The translations under genes were made by a program, and so were the position numbers. Source: an uncultured Clostridia bacterium (GTDB lineage: Bacteria; Bacillota; Clostridia; Christensenellales; Borkfalkiaceae). Taken from it: a stretch of 63,915 nucleotides of DNA. The notes beneath the pieces were generated by a model that worked only from the letters and a program-made list of their open reading frames with translations, had not been told where the DNA came from and made no database searches. Each line of letters begins with the position of its first letter. The stretch's first letter is position 1. The DNA lies in contig CANQQD010000006.1 of NCBI GenBank assembly GCA_947625865.1, positions 1 through 63,915 of the forward strand, read 5' to 3'. Shown here in pieces: positions 25,711 through 34,413 of this stretch.

Positions 25711-26724
25711 ATGAACGACGAAAAACAAAAGGCGTTGGACGCAACAATTGCAATAATTGAAAAGATGTACGGCAAGGGCGCAATTATGCGGCTCGGCGAT
25801 ACAAATGTGAACACCGAGCTCGAAGTAATTCCGACCGGCTGCCTTTCGCTCGACCTTGCGCTGGGTGTTGGCGGTGTACCCCGCGGTAGGATAGTGGAGA
25901 TATTCGGACCCGAATCCTCGGGCAAAACAACCGTTGCCCTGCATATTATTGCCGAAACGCAAAAGATGGGGGGGGTTGCCGCGTTTATCGATGCCGAGCA
26001 CGCTCTCGACGCACAATACGCGCATGCCCTCGGCGTAAACACCAACGAGCTCTATCTTTCCCAACCCGATACCGGCGAACAGGCTCTCGATATCTGCGAA
26101 TCGCTTGTCCGCTCAAGCGCCGTTGACGTAATCGTCGTTGACTCCGTAGCCGCATTGACGCCCAAGGCGGAGATCGAGGGCGATATGGGCGATACCCACG
26201 TGGGATTGCTTGCAAGATTAATGTCGCAAGCGCTCAGAAAGCTTACGGCAATTACGAACCGCTCTAAGACCTGCGTCATTTTCATAAACCAGCTCCGTGA
26301 AAAGGTTGGCGTTATGTTCGGGAATCCCGAAACGACACCCGGCGGAAAGGCGCTTAAATATTTTGCTTCGCTGCGGCTGGATATACGTAAGGGCGACGCG
26401 CTGAAAAGCGACGGAGATATAGTTGGCAACCGCGCAAAGTGCAAGGTGGTCAAAAACAAAGTTGCGCCGCCTTTCAAGGTTGCCGAATTCGATATAATTT
26501 ACGGTGAGGGCATATCTCAGGAGGGATGTCTTATAGATCTCGGGCTTGAATACGGAGTGCTCACAAAGAGCGGTTCATGGTTCAATTACAACGATGAAAA
26601 GGTTGCGCAGGGCAGGGAAAAGATGCGCGATTATATTAAATCGAACGCGCAATTTAAGGCTGAACTTGACGCAAGGATACGCGAAGCCCATAAACAGGCC
26701 ACTCAGAAGAAGGAACAGGAATAA
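25711..26724 (+). CDS. recA: Recombinase RecA
   Basis: A 337-residue recombinase with Walker [10 protein letters not shown], the FIDAEHALD segment, Walker [11 protein letters not shown], the L1/L2 DNA-binding loops (L2 within [13 protein letters not shown]) and [13 protein letters not shown]. The C-terminus is short and charged. It follows the cinA-like gene by 15 bases with a TAGGAG site. No LexA box was recognised, and it seems to be co-transcribed from the ftsK promoter region. A strong terminator follows. Confidence 0.99.
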   Translation: MNDEKQKALDATIAIIEKMYGKGAIMRLGDTNVNTELEVIPTGCLSLDLALGVGGVPRGRIVEIFGPESSGKTTVALHIIAETQKMGGVAAFIDAEHALDAQYAHALGVNTNELYLSQPDTGEQALDICESLVRSSAVDVIVVDSVAALTPKAEIEGDMGDTHVGLLARLMSQALRKLTAITNRSKTCVIFINQLREKVGVMFGNPETTPGGKALKYFASLRLDIRKGDALKSDGDIVGNRAKCKVVKNKVAPPFKVAEFDIIYGEGISQEGCLIDLGLEYGVLTKSGSWFNYNDEKVAQGREKMRDYIKSNAQFKAELDARIREAHKQATQKKEQE

Positions 26725-26726
26725 CC

Positions 26727-26755
26727 AAAAAAGGACGGCGGCGCCGTCCTTTTTT
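26727..26755 (+). terminator. recA terminator
   Basis: A6-GGACGGC pairs with GCCGTCC-T6 (13 bp) across a 3-nt loop, starting 2 bases after the recA stop. A textbook intrinsic terminator. Confidence 0.9.
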
Positions 26756-26785
26756 CTATATTATAGAAATATTTACTGTATTAAA

Positions 26786-26814
26786 TTGACTTTTAGTTTG
26801 CTTGGGTGTACAAT
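26786..26814 (+). promoter_or_regulatory. rny promoter
   Basis: TTGACT (26786-26791), a 17-base spacer and TACAAT (26809-26814), followed by a 65-base leader ending in AGGAGG. Confidence 0.8.
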
Positions 26815-26884
26815 AATCTATGGATATAAACAAGCTCCATAAGGAGTATGGTATATATTTAATTTTATCTATCAGGAGGCTTAA

Positions 26885-28501
26885 ATGAACTATTTGGCAT
26901 TAAGCAGCCTGTTTCTTGTGCCAGACGGCGTTTTTATCAGCGTTACGGTTGTACTTGGAGTTTTACTTGTTGCGCTTGCCGTTGGCGGTTTTTTTGTCGG
27001 TGGAATTCTAAAAAAGAGACAAATCGACAAAAGATTGGGCGAAGTTGAACAGAGAGCCGCGAAAATGGTTGAGGACGCTTCGCTTGAATGTAAGGCTTTG
27101 AAAAAAGAGGCGTTATTAGAGGCAAAGGAACAGGGACTGCAACTTAAAAACGAAATCGAAAAGGAAAACAGGGAAAAGAGGGCTGAGCTTCAGAAGCTGG
27201 AACAGCGTTTAGTCCAAAAGGAAGACATTCTCGATAAAAAAGAGGAATCGCTGCTCAAACAGACCAACACCTTGGAACAGCAAAAAAAGGAACTCGCAAA
27301 AGAGGATGCCGAGATTAAAAAGATGCAGGATAAAATCAATCACCAGCATCAGCTTATGATCGAGGAACTTGAAAAGGTTGCGCAGCTCACAAAGGACGAA
27401 GCTAAAAAGCTTTTAACAAACGAAATACTCGATGAAACGCGGCACGAAGTGGCGTTGCAGGTTAGAAACATCGAACAGACGGCAAAGGAAGAGGCGGATA
27501 ACGAAGCAAAGAAAATCATAGCGCTTGCGATCCAGCGTTGCGCTGCGGATCAGGCGTCCGAAATAACCGTATCGGTTGTGCCTCTGCCCAGCGACGATAT
27601 GAAGGCAAGGCTGATAGGCAGAGAGGGTAGAAATATCCGTGCCATAGAGAATGCGACGGGTATCGAGTTGATAATCGACGACACGCCTGAAGTAGTTATT
27701 TTATCGGGCTTTGACCCCGTCAGACGGGAAGTTGCGAGACTTGCGCTCGAAAAGCTCATTTCCGACGGAAGGATACATCCTGCGAGGATCGAGGAGACCG
27801 TTGAGAAAGTAAAGAAAGAAATAGACGCCGAAATCAAGCAGTCCGGTGAGAGCGCGATGTTCGAGGTTGGAATTTTCGGGCTTCATCCGGAGCTTATCAA
27901 GCTCATCGGCAGGCTAAAATACAGAACGAGCTACGGACAGAATGTATATAAACATTCAATAGAGGTTGCACAACTTGCCGGGCTCATGGCGCAGGAGCTC
28001 GGGCTTGACGTAAATTTAGCCAAGCGTGCGGGGCTGTTGCACGACATAGGCAAAGCGGTCGACCACGAACAAGAAGGTACGCATATCCAGCTCGGCGCGG
28101 ATCTCGCTAAGAAATACCGCGAGAGCAATAACGTTATTAATGCAATTGCCGCGCACCACGGCGACGTGGAGCCTAAGACGGTAGAAGCCGTGCTTGTGGC
28201 TGCGGCAGACGCAATTTCCGGTGCAAGACCCGGAGCAAGGCGGGAAACTGGCACTAACTATGTTAAACGTCTTGAGAAACTTGAGCAGTTGGCAAGCAGC
28301 TTCAACGGCGTTGATAAGAGCTATGCCATTCAGGCGGGCAGAGAGGTGCGCGTGATCGTTAAGCCCGAACAAATCGACGATGCGCAGGCCACATTCCTTG
28401 CAAAGGATATAGCAAAGAAAATCGAAAGCGAACTTGAATATCCCGGACAGATAAAAGTGAATGTAATCAGAGAATTCAGAGCAAGCGAATTCGCAAAATA
28501 A
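26885..28501 (+). CDS. rny: Ribonuclease Y
   Basis: A 538-residue membrane-tethered endoribonuclease that starts mRNA decay. One N-terminal helix (about 15-42) is followed by a long charged coiled coil (about 50-225). A KH RNA-binding domain then contains [15 protein letters not shown]. The HD nuclease domain has [11 protein letters not shown] and the metal-binding [12 protein letters not shown], plus AAHHGD. Length and architecture are standard. AGGAGG lies 7 bases before the ATG. Monocistronic, with its own promoter and terminator. Confidence 0.98.
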   Translation: MNYLALSSLFLVPDGVFISVTVVLGVLLVALAVGGFFVGGILKKRQIDKRLGEVEQRAAKMVEDASLECKALKKEALLEAKEQGLQLKNEIEKENREKRAELQKLEQRLVQKEDILDKKEESLLKQTNTLEQQKKELAKEDAEIKKMQDKINHQHQLMIEELEKVAQLTKDEAKKLLTNEILDETRHEVALQVRNIEQTAKEEADNEAKKIIALAIQRCAADQASEITVSVVPLPSDDMKARLIGREGRNIRAIENATGIELIIDDTPEVVILSGFDPVRREVARLALEKLISDGRIHPARIEETVEKVKKEIDAEIKQSGESAMFEVGIFGLHPELIKLIGRLKYRTSYGQNVYKHSIEVAQLAGLMAQELGLDVNLAKRAGLLHDIGKAVDHEQEGTHIQLGADLAKKYRESNNVINAIAAHHGDVEPKTVEAVLVAAADAISGARPGARRETGTNYVKRLEKLEQLASSFNGVDKSYAIQAGREVRVIVKPEQIDDAQATFLAKDIAKKIESELEYPGQIKVNVIREFRASEFAK

Positions 28502-28511
28502 AACATATAAA

Positions 28512-28545
28512 AATCCCGCCCGAGGTTGTTGCCTCGGGCGGGATT
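28512..28545. terminator. Bidirectional terminator between rny and flavodoxin gene
   Basis: A perfect 14-bp GC-rich stem with a 6-nt loop. The minus-strand side is followed by a T-rich run, the plus-strand side by few T residues, so it ends the minus-strand padR-flavodoxin operon better than rny. Confidence 0.85.
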
Positions 28546-28554
28546 GCTATTGTA

Positions 28555-29019
28555 TTAAATATTTGTAGAATTGTATTTATCCATTACCTGACCTATAAAG
28601 GCTTGCGCTGCGTCAAAGTCTTCGGCGTCGGGGTGACCCTTTGCAATGCCGCCTACCAATGCGTAAATGAACCATTTACACAGTCCTTTGCATGCAAACG
28701 ACCCAAGAACATTTTTGCAATTTGCGTTGAGGTAAGCAACGAGATTTTCGTTATATTTTATTTTACCCGTTCCGCTTGTAGAGAAAATAAATACGTTTTT
28801 TAAATCTTCAAGATTCTTGTCAATGAGATTTACAATTTTTTTGGCAAATTTACCTGCATAAATGCCGCTGCCGAACCCTACTATATCGTAGTCCCGAACA
28901 TTGTATTTCTCTGCGTCTTTGATATCGGCTATTGTAATGGGCGCCGCCTCAGCCATAGCCTCGGCTATTTTCATTGTGTTCTGGCGGTGCTTTGAATTAA
29001 CAAATACAAGAATTTTCAT
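28555..29019 (-). CDS. Flavodoxin-domain protein
   Basis: A 154-residue protein with the flavodoxin fold. MKILVFVNSKHRQNTMKIAEAM is the FMN phosphate-binding start, GSGIYAGKFAKKIVNLI the second loop, and FIFSTSGTGK the third. It resembles small flavodoxins of the Flavodoxin_5 or HemG-like type used in electron transfer. The start follows the PadR stop by 2 bases on the minus strand, so it is translated from the same message. Upstream in-frame sequence belongs to the padR gene in another frame and is not used. Partner and redox role are unknown. Confidence 0.85.
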   Translation of the reverse strand: MKILVFVNSKHRQNTMKIAEAMAEAAPITIADIKDAEKYNVRDYDIVGFGSGIYAGKFAKKIVNLIDKNLEDLKNVFIFSTSGTGKIKYNENLVAYLNANCKNVLGSFACKGLCKWFIYALVGGIAKGHPDAEDFDAAQAFIGQVMDKYNSTNI

Positions 29020-29021
29020 AA

Positions 29022-30509
29022 TTATTTGCTTAAAAGATAGAATAGTAATCCGAATAAGGGAATATTGAGCGTAACTATGCAGGGGACAACTATTTTTGCC
29101 ATTATATCGCCGGCTGACGAGAAATTCACATTCAGAAGAAGCGATGTAACGAATATAATAAGAAAAATTATAACGGCAACAATAATGCAAGCGGTGAGGT
29201 AAATGAGCGTCGACGGTCGCCGCGTACTTTTGCCTATGTCGGTATAGCAGAGAACGCCGAATATAAGCACTTCGGCGGCTGCGAGCGCAAATATTACAAA
29301 GGGATAGGCAAGCGATATACCCATTTCTTTTCTGAAAATAATGCAAAGAGCGAACTCCAAAAGCATTATAACACCTATAACCAATGCGCACTTGAACATT
29401 GTAAGCCCGCGGTTATATTTTTTCTTGCGCGTTCCCACGGAATAATCGGTATTGACGTTCAAACCGTCGTTTTTGGCCTTTGCCGTTGCGTCGTCAACCC
29501 TGATATTTTCTACAACGATCGATTGGGTCTGATATTGGGCCCGAGGCTGCTCGGGCTGCTGTTGGGGCTGATAATTTTTAACAGGTTGAGGCGCGGGATC
29601 GCGGAGTGTGCCTATAAACAGATTGTTTATAAGGTTTCTGTAATCCCGCTCGGTTTCAGGCCGGTTATTATATATCAGTTTATCGGTGTCTATGCTGTCG
29701 GCATAGGGCGTTTCCGAGGTCTCGTTTTTCTCGTTTGTCGTTTGGGTTATCAGCCTGATATAATTTTCATGAACGATTTTCTTTTGTTCCTCGCTCATTT
29801 CGGGCTCGGCATATTCCTGAACGGGCTGGGGTGCAGGCTCAGGTTGGGTGGGCGCTGCGGGCTGAGGCACAGGCTCAGGTTGAGGAACTTCGGCGGCAGG
29901 TTTTTGCTCGGTTTCGGTAATCACGACCGCCGTTGCATCCTCGCGTTTTATTTCAACGACCTGTTCCTTTGCGGGTTCCTCATAGTTGACTATTCGCCCT
30001 TCGTCGCCGTCATCCTCGTCGTCCTTTACCGTACGGATACGCGAAGTAGAGTTTTTTAATATCTTAAAATCAACGGGAGCGGGAGGAGGTTGGGTAAAAT
30101 CGAAATTCCTGTCTGATATAAGATTGTCTATCACGGTTCTCGAATATTCCCATTCGGCCTGGTTGCGCTCCGTGATTTCCCTGCCGCTGTCTGTAAGCGT
30201 ATAATACTTGCGTCTGCCGCCTTGAGACACCTCGTCGTTTTTCCAATATGCATTTATGTAGCCTTGGCTTTCCAGTCTCTTTAAAGCGCTGTATAATGTG
30301 GGCTGCTTAAGAGTATATTGACCATGGCTTTTGGATTCTATTTCTTCTATGATTTCGTACCCGTATTTGTCGCGTTCATAGAGAGTACGGAGAATAATTG
30401 TGTTGATATGTCCGCGGATAAGATCTGCGCTGATACCGCCGCCTTTAGCTTCGGCTTCGGAATTTGAACCGTTATCTTCGCGTTCGGGATCCATAATTTC
30501 TTCTTCCAA
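29022..30509 (-). CDS. Membrane-anchored PadR family transcriptional regulator
   Basis: A 495-residue protein of unusual build. Residues 28-130 are a PadR winged helix: LRTLYERDKYGYEIIEEIE, then QPTLYSALKRLESQGYI and GGRRKYYTLTDSG. Residues 135-360 are an acidic, then P/Q/E-rich, disordered linker. Residues 369-493 form four predicted membrane helices. PadR repressors are normally 100-200 residues and soluble, so this would be a DNA-binding domain tied to the membrane, perhaps sensing an envelope signal. The TTG at 30509 is chosen because AGGAGG lies 10 bases upstream; an ATG five codons later is the alternative. It shares its message with the flavodoxin gene and is divergent from the thioesterase gene. 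Confidence 0.85.
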   Translation of the reverse strand: MEEEIMDPEREDNGSNSEAEAKGGGISADLIRGHINTIILRTLYERDKYGYEIIEEIESKSHGQYTLKQPTLYSALKRLESQGYINAYWKNDEVSQGGRRKYYTLTDSGREITERNQAEWEYSRTVIDNLISDRNFDFTQPPPAPVDFKILKNSTSRIRTVKDDEDDGDEGRIVNYEEPAKEQVVEIKREDATAVVITETEQKPAAEVPQPEPVPQPAAPTQPEPAPQPVQEYAEPEMSEEQKKIVHENYIRLITQTTNEKNETSETPYADSIDTDKLIYNNRPETERDYRNLINNLFIGTLRDPAPQPVKNYQPQQQPEQPRAQYQTQSIVVENIRVDDATAKAKNDGLNVNTDYSVGTRKKKYNRGLTMFKCALVIGVIMLLEFALCIIFRKEMGISLAYPFVIFALAAAEVLIFGVLCYTDIGKSTRRPSTLIYLTACIIVAVIIFLIIFVTSLLLNVNFSSAGDIMAKIVVPCIVTLNIPLFGLLFYLLSK

Positions 30510-30536
30510 GGTAAATTTTCCTCCTTAGTTTATCTA

Positions 30537-30566
30537 ATTATAGCATGATAATGGTAGGAATGTCAA
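30537..30566 (-). promoter_or_regulatory. padR promoter
   Basis: On the minus strand, TTGACA (30561-30566), an 18-base spacer and TATAAT (30537-30542). The -35 element is one arm of the inverted repeat at 30561-30576. Confidence 0.75.
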
Positions 30567-30576
30567 TATTTTGACA
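30561..30576. promoter_or_regulatory. Candidate operator in the padR-thioesterase intergenic region
   Basis: A perfect 6-4-6 inverted repeat, TGTCAA-TATT-TTGACA, covers the padR -35 box. A second inverted motif, CTATG-TCACA-CATAA, lies at 30589-30603. Either could be the PadR binding site; PadR-type regulators often repress their own promoter through ATG/CAT-type dyads. Inference only. Confidence 0.4.
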
Positions 30577-30617
30577 AAATAAAAAGTACTATGTCACACA
30601 TAATTTGTTGAAATTTA

Positions 30618-30646
30618 TTGACTTTGATGGACTTTTGGCGTATAAA
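30618..30646 (+). promoter_or_regulatory. Thioesterase gene promoter
   Basis: TTGACT (30618-30623), a 17-base spacer and TATAAA (30641-30646), divergent from the padR promoter and 40 bases before the start codon. Confidence 0.75.
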
Positions 30647-30686
30647 GTGATAAAATTATTAAAAACAAAATACAAGGGTGATTGCC

Positions 30687-31418
30687 GTGTACAGGAATAT
30701 CAATAAATATAAAATCAAATATACCGATACCGACGCATTCGATAACTTAAAGCTATCGTCGCTGTTGGCGTTTCAGGAGGAGTCTGCCGGATATTCTGCG
30801 GACGAACTCGGATTTGGATATGATGACATCGCTCCCAAAAATTTAGGCTTCATAATCGTAAATAATTACATCGAGCTTAAACGCCCCATAAGGCTGGGCG
30901 AGATTTTGGAACTGCACACATGGCCGCTCCGTCCCAAGCATCTAATTTTTTTGAGAGATTACGAATTTTATTCCGGCGGTGAAAAGGTGGGCGTCGCTAC
31001 AACACGATGGTGTATGATAGATACCAAAAGGTTTGCAGCTGTGCCGTCGTCGGTCTATTTTACCGAAAGTTCCTTTGAACATTATAACACCGAGAGAAGC
31101 GTTGAATTCGGCGCATGGAAAATTCCTCCGACGGTGAACGGGATTCTCGCATATTCAAAGATTGTAAGCTATTCGGATTACGACCACTATTTCCATGTGA
31201 ACAATACAAAATATGCCGATTTCCTAATGGATACGTTTAGCGTTGATGAACTTCGCGGCAAATATGTCAAAAAACTGCAGATTACTTATGTAAAGCAATG
31301 CAAATTAGGAGAAAAAATAGATTTTTACAGGCAAACCGAAGGCAATTGCGTTTATGTCGACGGGAAAGTCGGCGATGAACTGAGAGTACAGTTCAGGGTG
31401 GAACTCGATGAAATATGA
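30687..31418 (+). CDS. Acyl-ACP thioesterase
   Basis: A 243-residue double-hotdog protein of the plant FatA/FatB-like family that releases fatty acids from acyl carrier protein. The first hotdog contains IKYTDTDAFDNLKLSSLL and LGEILELHTWPL. The second has DYDHYFHVNNTKYADFLMD, with the HVNN-x-KY signature and the catalytic Asn/His. GTG 30687 is chosen because AAGGGTG lies 6 bases before it; a GTG three codons upstream is the alternative. It is divergent from padR, so PadR may control it and lipid supply. The next gene overlaps it by 11 bases. Confidence 0.92.
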   Translation: MYRNINKYKIKYTDTDAFDNLKLSSLLAFQEESAGYSADELGFGYDDIAPKNLGFIIVNNYIELKRPIRLGEILELHTWPLRPKHLIFLRDYEFYSGGEKVGVATTRWCMIDTKRFAAVPSSVYFTESSFEHYNTERSVEFGAWKIPPTVNGILAYSKIVSYSDYDHYFHVNNTKYADFLMDTFSVDELRGKYVKKLQITYVKQCKLGEKIDFYRQTEGNCVYVDGKVGDELRVQFRVELDEI

Positions 31419-32046
31419 ATATAAACTTATACGCTCGCCGAGGAAAAGCATTTCGGTTTCCATTTCAAACCAAAACGAAATAACCGTGCGTTGTTCATGG
31501 ACTCTTCCGAAGAGCGAAATTATTAAGTTTTTGGATCAAAAGTCCGAATGGATAGAAAAAGTGGTTGAAAGAAACGCTTGCAGGCTTGCCTATAACGACG
31601 ACGTGATAGAACACAGAAGCGTGTATCTGAACGGCAAAAAACTGCCATTGATAATTTCGGAAACCGAAAAAATTACGCCCGAAGCCGTGTATGTTAAAAA
31701 GGTGGAGAACATTGAAAAGCTCTATAAAAAGGAGTGTTCCGCGGCATTTTTAAAAACTGTGGATGAAATATCCGATCTGGTCATGATAAAGCCCGCAAGC
31801 GTAGGAATAAGAAAATATCGTGGCAGATGGGGTTGTTGCGATTCACGGAATAATCTGATGTTCAACTACATGGTATTTATGCTTCCCGTGGACGTCCGGC
31901 GATACGTCATAGTTCACGAGCTCTGCCACGTTTTATGCCATAACCATTCCCAAGCGTTCTGGAAGCTCGTGTCGGACTACGAGCCTAATTACAAAGAGCT
32001 GAAGAAACGGCTTACAACTTTTGATTTTCTTACCCAGATCTACTGA
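31408..32046 (+). CDS. YgjP-like M48 metallopeptidase
   Basis: A 212-residue protein of the DUF45/YgjP family. The N-terminal half is beta-rich (RSPRKSISVSISNQNEITVR). The C-terminal half has the zinc motif VIVHELCHVLCHNHSQAFW, where HELCH gives two ligands and the glutamate catalyst, and a downstream histidine may be the third. The signature KYRGRWGCCDSRNNLMFNY lies before it, as in the family. The substrate is unknown. Translationally coupled to the thioesterase gene by an 11-base overlap. Confidence 0.9.
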   Translation: MKYEYKLIRSPRKSISVSISNQNEITVRCSWTLPKSEIIKFLDQKSEWIEKVVERNACRLAYNDDVIEHRSVYLNGKKLPLIISETEKITPEAVYVKKVENIEKLYKKECSAAFLKTVDEISDLVMIKPASVGIRKYRGRWGCCDSRNNLMFNYMVFMLPVDVRRYVIVHELCHVLCHNHSQAFWKLVSDYEPNYKELKKRLTTFDFLTQIY

Positions 32047-32085
32047 ACTGCAAAATCATAAATATTCAAAACAGCCCTATTTAAT

Positions 32086-32128
32086 TATATTTTTATTCAA
32101 AATTTGGTGATTTATAAATTTTTATTCA
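32086..32128. promoter_or_regulatory. Tandem ARG-box-like sites upstream of argG
   Basis: Two copies of ATTTTTATTCAA (32089-32100 and 32118-32129) lie 29 bases apart. The 14-mer at 32115-32128 matches the ArgR consensus TGAATWWWWATTCA at all but one position, and the one at 32086-32099 at all but two. They lie 44 to 86 bases upstream of the argG -35 box. ArgR/AhrC control of the arginine operon is inferred. The rest of 32047-32160 is plain AT-rich sequence. Confidence 0.5.
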
Positions 32129-32171
32129 AAATTAAAATTTATTGAAAATTAAAATACAGTGTGTTTTCGCT

Positions 32172-32200
32172 TGACTTGAATTTTTACTTGATATATAATT
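32172..32200 (+). promoter_or_regulatory. argG operon promoter
   Basis: TTGACT (32172-32177), a 17-base spacer and a perfect TATAAT (32195-32200), with a leader of about 52 bases before the argG ATG. Confidence 0.85.
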
Positions 32201-32259
32201 GCATAGGTTTAAAGAACAAGTTTTAAAAACCGTACAAATAAATTTATACAGGTAGTCTA

Positions 32260-33480
32260 ATGGAATCAAAAATCAAAAAAGTTGTTCTCGCATATTCAGG
32301 CGGGCTTGATACATCAATTATCATTCCTTGGCTCAAAGAGAACTATGACGGCTGCGAGGTTATAGCCGTTTCCGGCGATGTCGGTCAGAAGTCCGAACTT
32401 GACGGGCTTGAAGAAAAAGCAAAAAAGACGGGTGCGTCGAAGCTCTATATTCTTGATTTGAAGAAGGAATTTGTTGAAGATTACATTTTCCCCACGATGA
32501 AAGCCGGCGCGGTATATGAAAATAAATATTTGCTCGGCACGTCGTTTGCGCGACCCGTTATCGCGAAGAGGATAGTTGAGATAGCTAAAAAAGAAGGTGC
32601 GGACGCGATTTGCCACGGTTGTACGGGTAAAGGCAACGACCAGGTGCGTTTTGAACTTGCGATCAAAGCGTTTGCTCCCGAAATGCAGATCATTGCTCCC
32701 TGGAGAATATGGGATATTAAGAGCCGCGACGAGGAAATAGATTATGCCGAAGCCCATAATATTCCGTTGAAGATTAACAGAGAAACAAATTATTCCAAGG
32801 ATAAAAATATTTGGCACCTTTCGCATGAGGGGCTTGACCTTGAAGATCCCGCTAACGAGCCCGATTACGACAAGATACTTGAGCTTGGCGTATCGCCTTG
32901 GAAAGCACCCGACGAACCGACATACATATCGATTCATTTCGAAAAGGGCATACCTACCGCAATCGACGGCAAAGAAATGGACGCCGTGTCGATCGTGGAG
33001 AAATTGAACGAGGTAGGCGGTAAAAACGGCGTTGGTCTTGTGGATATGGTGGAAAACAGGCTCGTCGGTATGAAGAGCAGGGGAGTATATGAGACGCCCG
33101 GCGGTACGATTTTGTATGCCGCACACGAGCTTTTGGAATCGATTTGTCTCGACAAGGCAACCTTCCACTATAAACAGCTCGTTGCCGTCAAATACGGCGA
33201 AATGGTATATGACGGTCAGTGGTTCACTCCGTTGAGGGAGGCTCTCGACGCGTTTGTAGATAAAACGCAGGAAAACGTGACAGGCGACGTAAAGCTGAAA
33301 ATTTATAAGGGCAACGTTATAAATGCAGGAATTTCTTCGCCCCATTCGTTGTACAGCGAGGACATTGCCACGTTTGGAGAGGATGATTGCTACAATCAGA
33401 TGGATTCGCAGGGCTTCATAAACCTGTTCGGGCTGCCTATTAAAGTGAAGGCATTGCTCGACAGCAAAAAGCTAAAGTAA
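32260..33480 (+). CDS. argG: Argininosuccinate synthase
   Basis: A 406-residue enzyme joining citrulline and aspartate with ATP. The PP-loop motif [11 protein letters not shown] lies near residue 10, followed by [14 protein letters not shown] and [18 protein letters not shown]; the C-terminal tetramerisation region is intact. It is the first gene of a tightly packed arginine operon with its own promoter and candidate ArgR sites. The argG stop and the argC start share one base (TAATG). argH, often the next gene, is absent, so argininosuccinate lyase must lie elsewhere. Confidence 0.98.
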   Translation: MESKIKKVVLAYSGGLDTSIIIPWLKENYDGCEVIAVSGDVGQKSELDGLEEKAKKTGASKLYILDLKKEFVEDYIFPTMKAGAVYENKYLLGTSFARPVIAKRIVEIAKKEGADAICHGCTGKGNDQVRFELAIKAFAPEMQIIAPWRIWDIKSRDEEIDYAEAHNIPLKINRETNYSKDKNIWHLSHEGLDLEDPANEPDYDKILELGVSPWKAPDEPTYISIHFEKGIPTAIDGKEMDAVSIVEKLNEVGGKNGVGLVDMVENRLVGMKSRGVYETPGGTILYAAHELLESICLDKATFHYKQLVAVKYGEMVYDGQWFTPLREALDAFVDKTQENVTGDVKLKIYKGNVINAGISSPHSLYSEDIATFGEDDCYNQMDSQGFINLFGLPIKVKALLDSKKLK

Positions 33481-34412
33481 TGTATAACGTTTTTATAGAC
33501 GGTAAAGACGGCACGACCGGTCTGCAGATATATGACCGTCTCGGAAAGCGCGGCGACATAAAACTTATAACCTTACCTGAGGAACTCAGAAAGAACGAAA
33601 AGGCAAGAGCCGAATGTTTGAATTCTGCCGATATATGTTTTTTGTGCCTGCCGGACGACGCGGCAAGACAGGCGGTGTCGCTTGTGCGGAACCACGCTGT
33701 GCGAATCATTGACGCGTCAACGGCGCACCGCACAAACCCTGAATGGGTCTACGGCTTTCCCGAGCTCTCGGCCGAAAGAAGGGAGCAGATTGCAAAAGCA
33801 AACAGGCTTGCAAATCCGGGCTGCTATGCGACTGGTTTTATATCCATTGTTGCGCCGCTCGTCAAGGGAGGAATAGTGTCTCCGGATTATCCGTTTACGG
33901 CACAGGGCATATCGGGATATTCAGGCGCGGGCAAAAAAGCTATTCTGGCTTATGAGGATCCGCAAAGGGATAAGGAATTGGACGCACCGAGACACTATGC
34001 CCTCGGTCTTGCCCACAAGCATTTGCCGGAAATGGTAAGGGAATGCGGGCTTACTTTTTCACCGGTATTCACTCCTGTGGTTTGTGATTTTTATTGCGGA
34101 ATGACGGTAACTGTACCGTTACACCGTCGTCTAATGGCAAAAAAAGCCGACGTAGATACCATAAGAGAGTATTTTGCAGAGTACTATGCCACGCAGAATT
34201 ACGTAAAAATAGCCTCAAATAGTGAAATTCCCGCATTTTTGTCGGCGAATAGCTTAGCAGGCACAAATTATCTTAAAATATATGTAAGCGGCAACGATGA
34301 GCAGATTTTTATTGCCGCCGTGCTTGATAATCTCGGCAAGGGAGCTTCGGGCGCTGCGGTTCAGAATATGAATATAATGCTTGGTTTGGACGAAAGAATT
34401 TCTTTGGATTAA
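33480..34412 (+). CDS. argC: N-acetyl-gamma-glutamyl-phosphate reductase (short, type 2)
   Basis: A 310-residue NADPH-dependent reductase, the third step of ornithine synthesis. VFIDGKDGTTGLQIYDRL is the nucleotide-binding start, and the catalytic cysteine is in NPGCYATGF. The short length and sequence match type 2 ArgC rather than the 345-residue type 1 enzyme. Its start overlaps the argG stop by one base. Confidence 0.96.
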   Translation: MYNVFIDGKDGTTGLQIYDRLGKRGDIKLITLPEELRKNEKARAECLNSADICFLCLPDDAARQAVSLVRNHAVRIIDASTAHRTNPEWVYGFPELSAERREQIAKANRLANPGCYATGFISIVAPLVKGGIVSPDYPFTAQGISGYSGAGKKAILAYEDPQRDKELDAPRHYALGLAHKHLPEMVRECGLTFSPVFTPVVCDFYCGMTVTVPLHRRLMAKKADVDTIREYFAEYYATQNYVKIASNSEIPAFLSANSLAGTNYLKIYVSGNDEQIFIAAVLDNLGKGASGAAVQNMNIMLGLDERISLD

Positions 34413-34413
34413 A

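Noticed and set aside
28555-29391. 278-codon version of the flavodoxin gene
   Set aside because: The extra N-terminal 124 codons overlap padR in another frame and are compositionally nonsense; the internal ATG at 29019 begins with the flavodoxin motif.
32314-33345. Minus-strand open frame of 343 codons opposite argG
   Set aside because: Shadow of argG codon bias; no ribosome site, no recognisable fold, and it would conflict with the argG reading.
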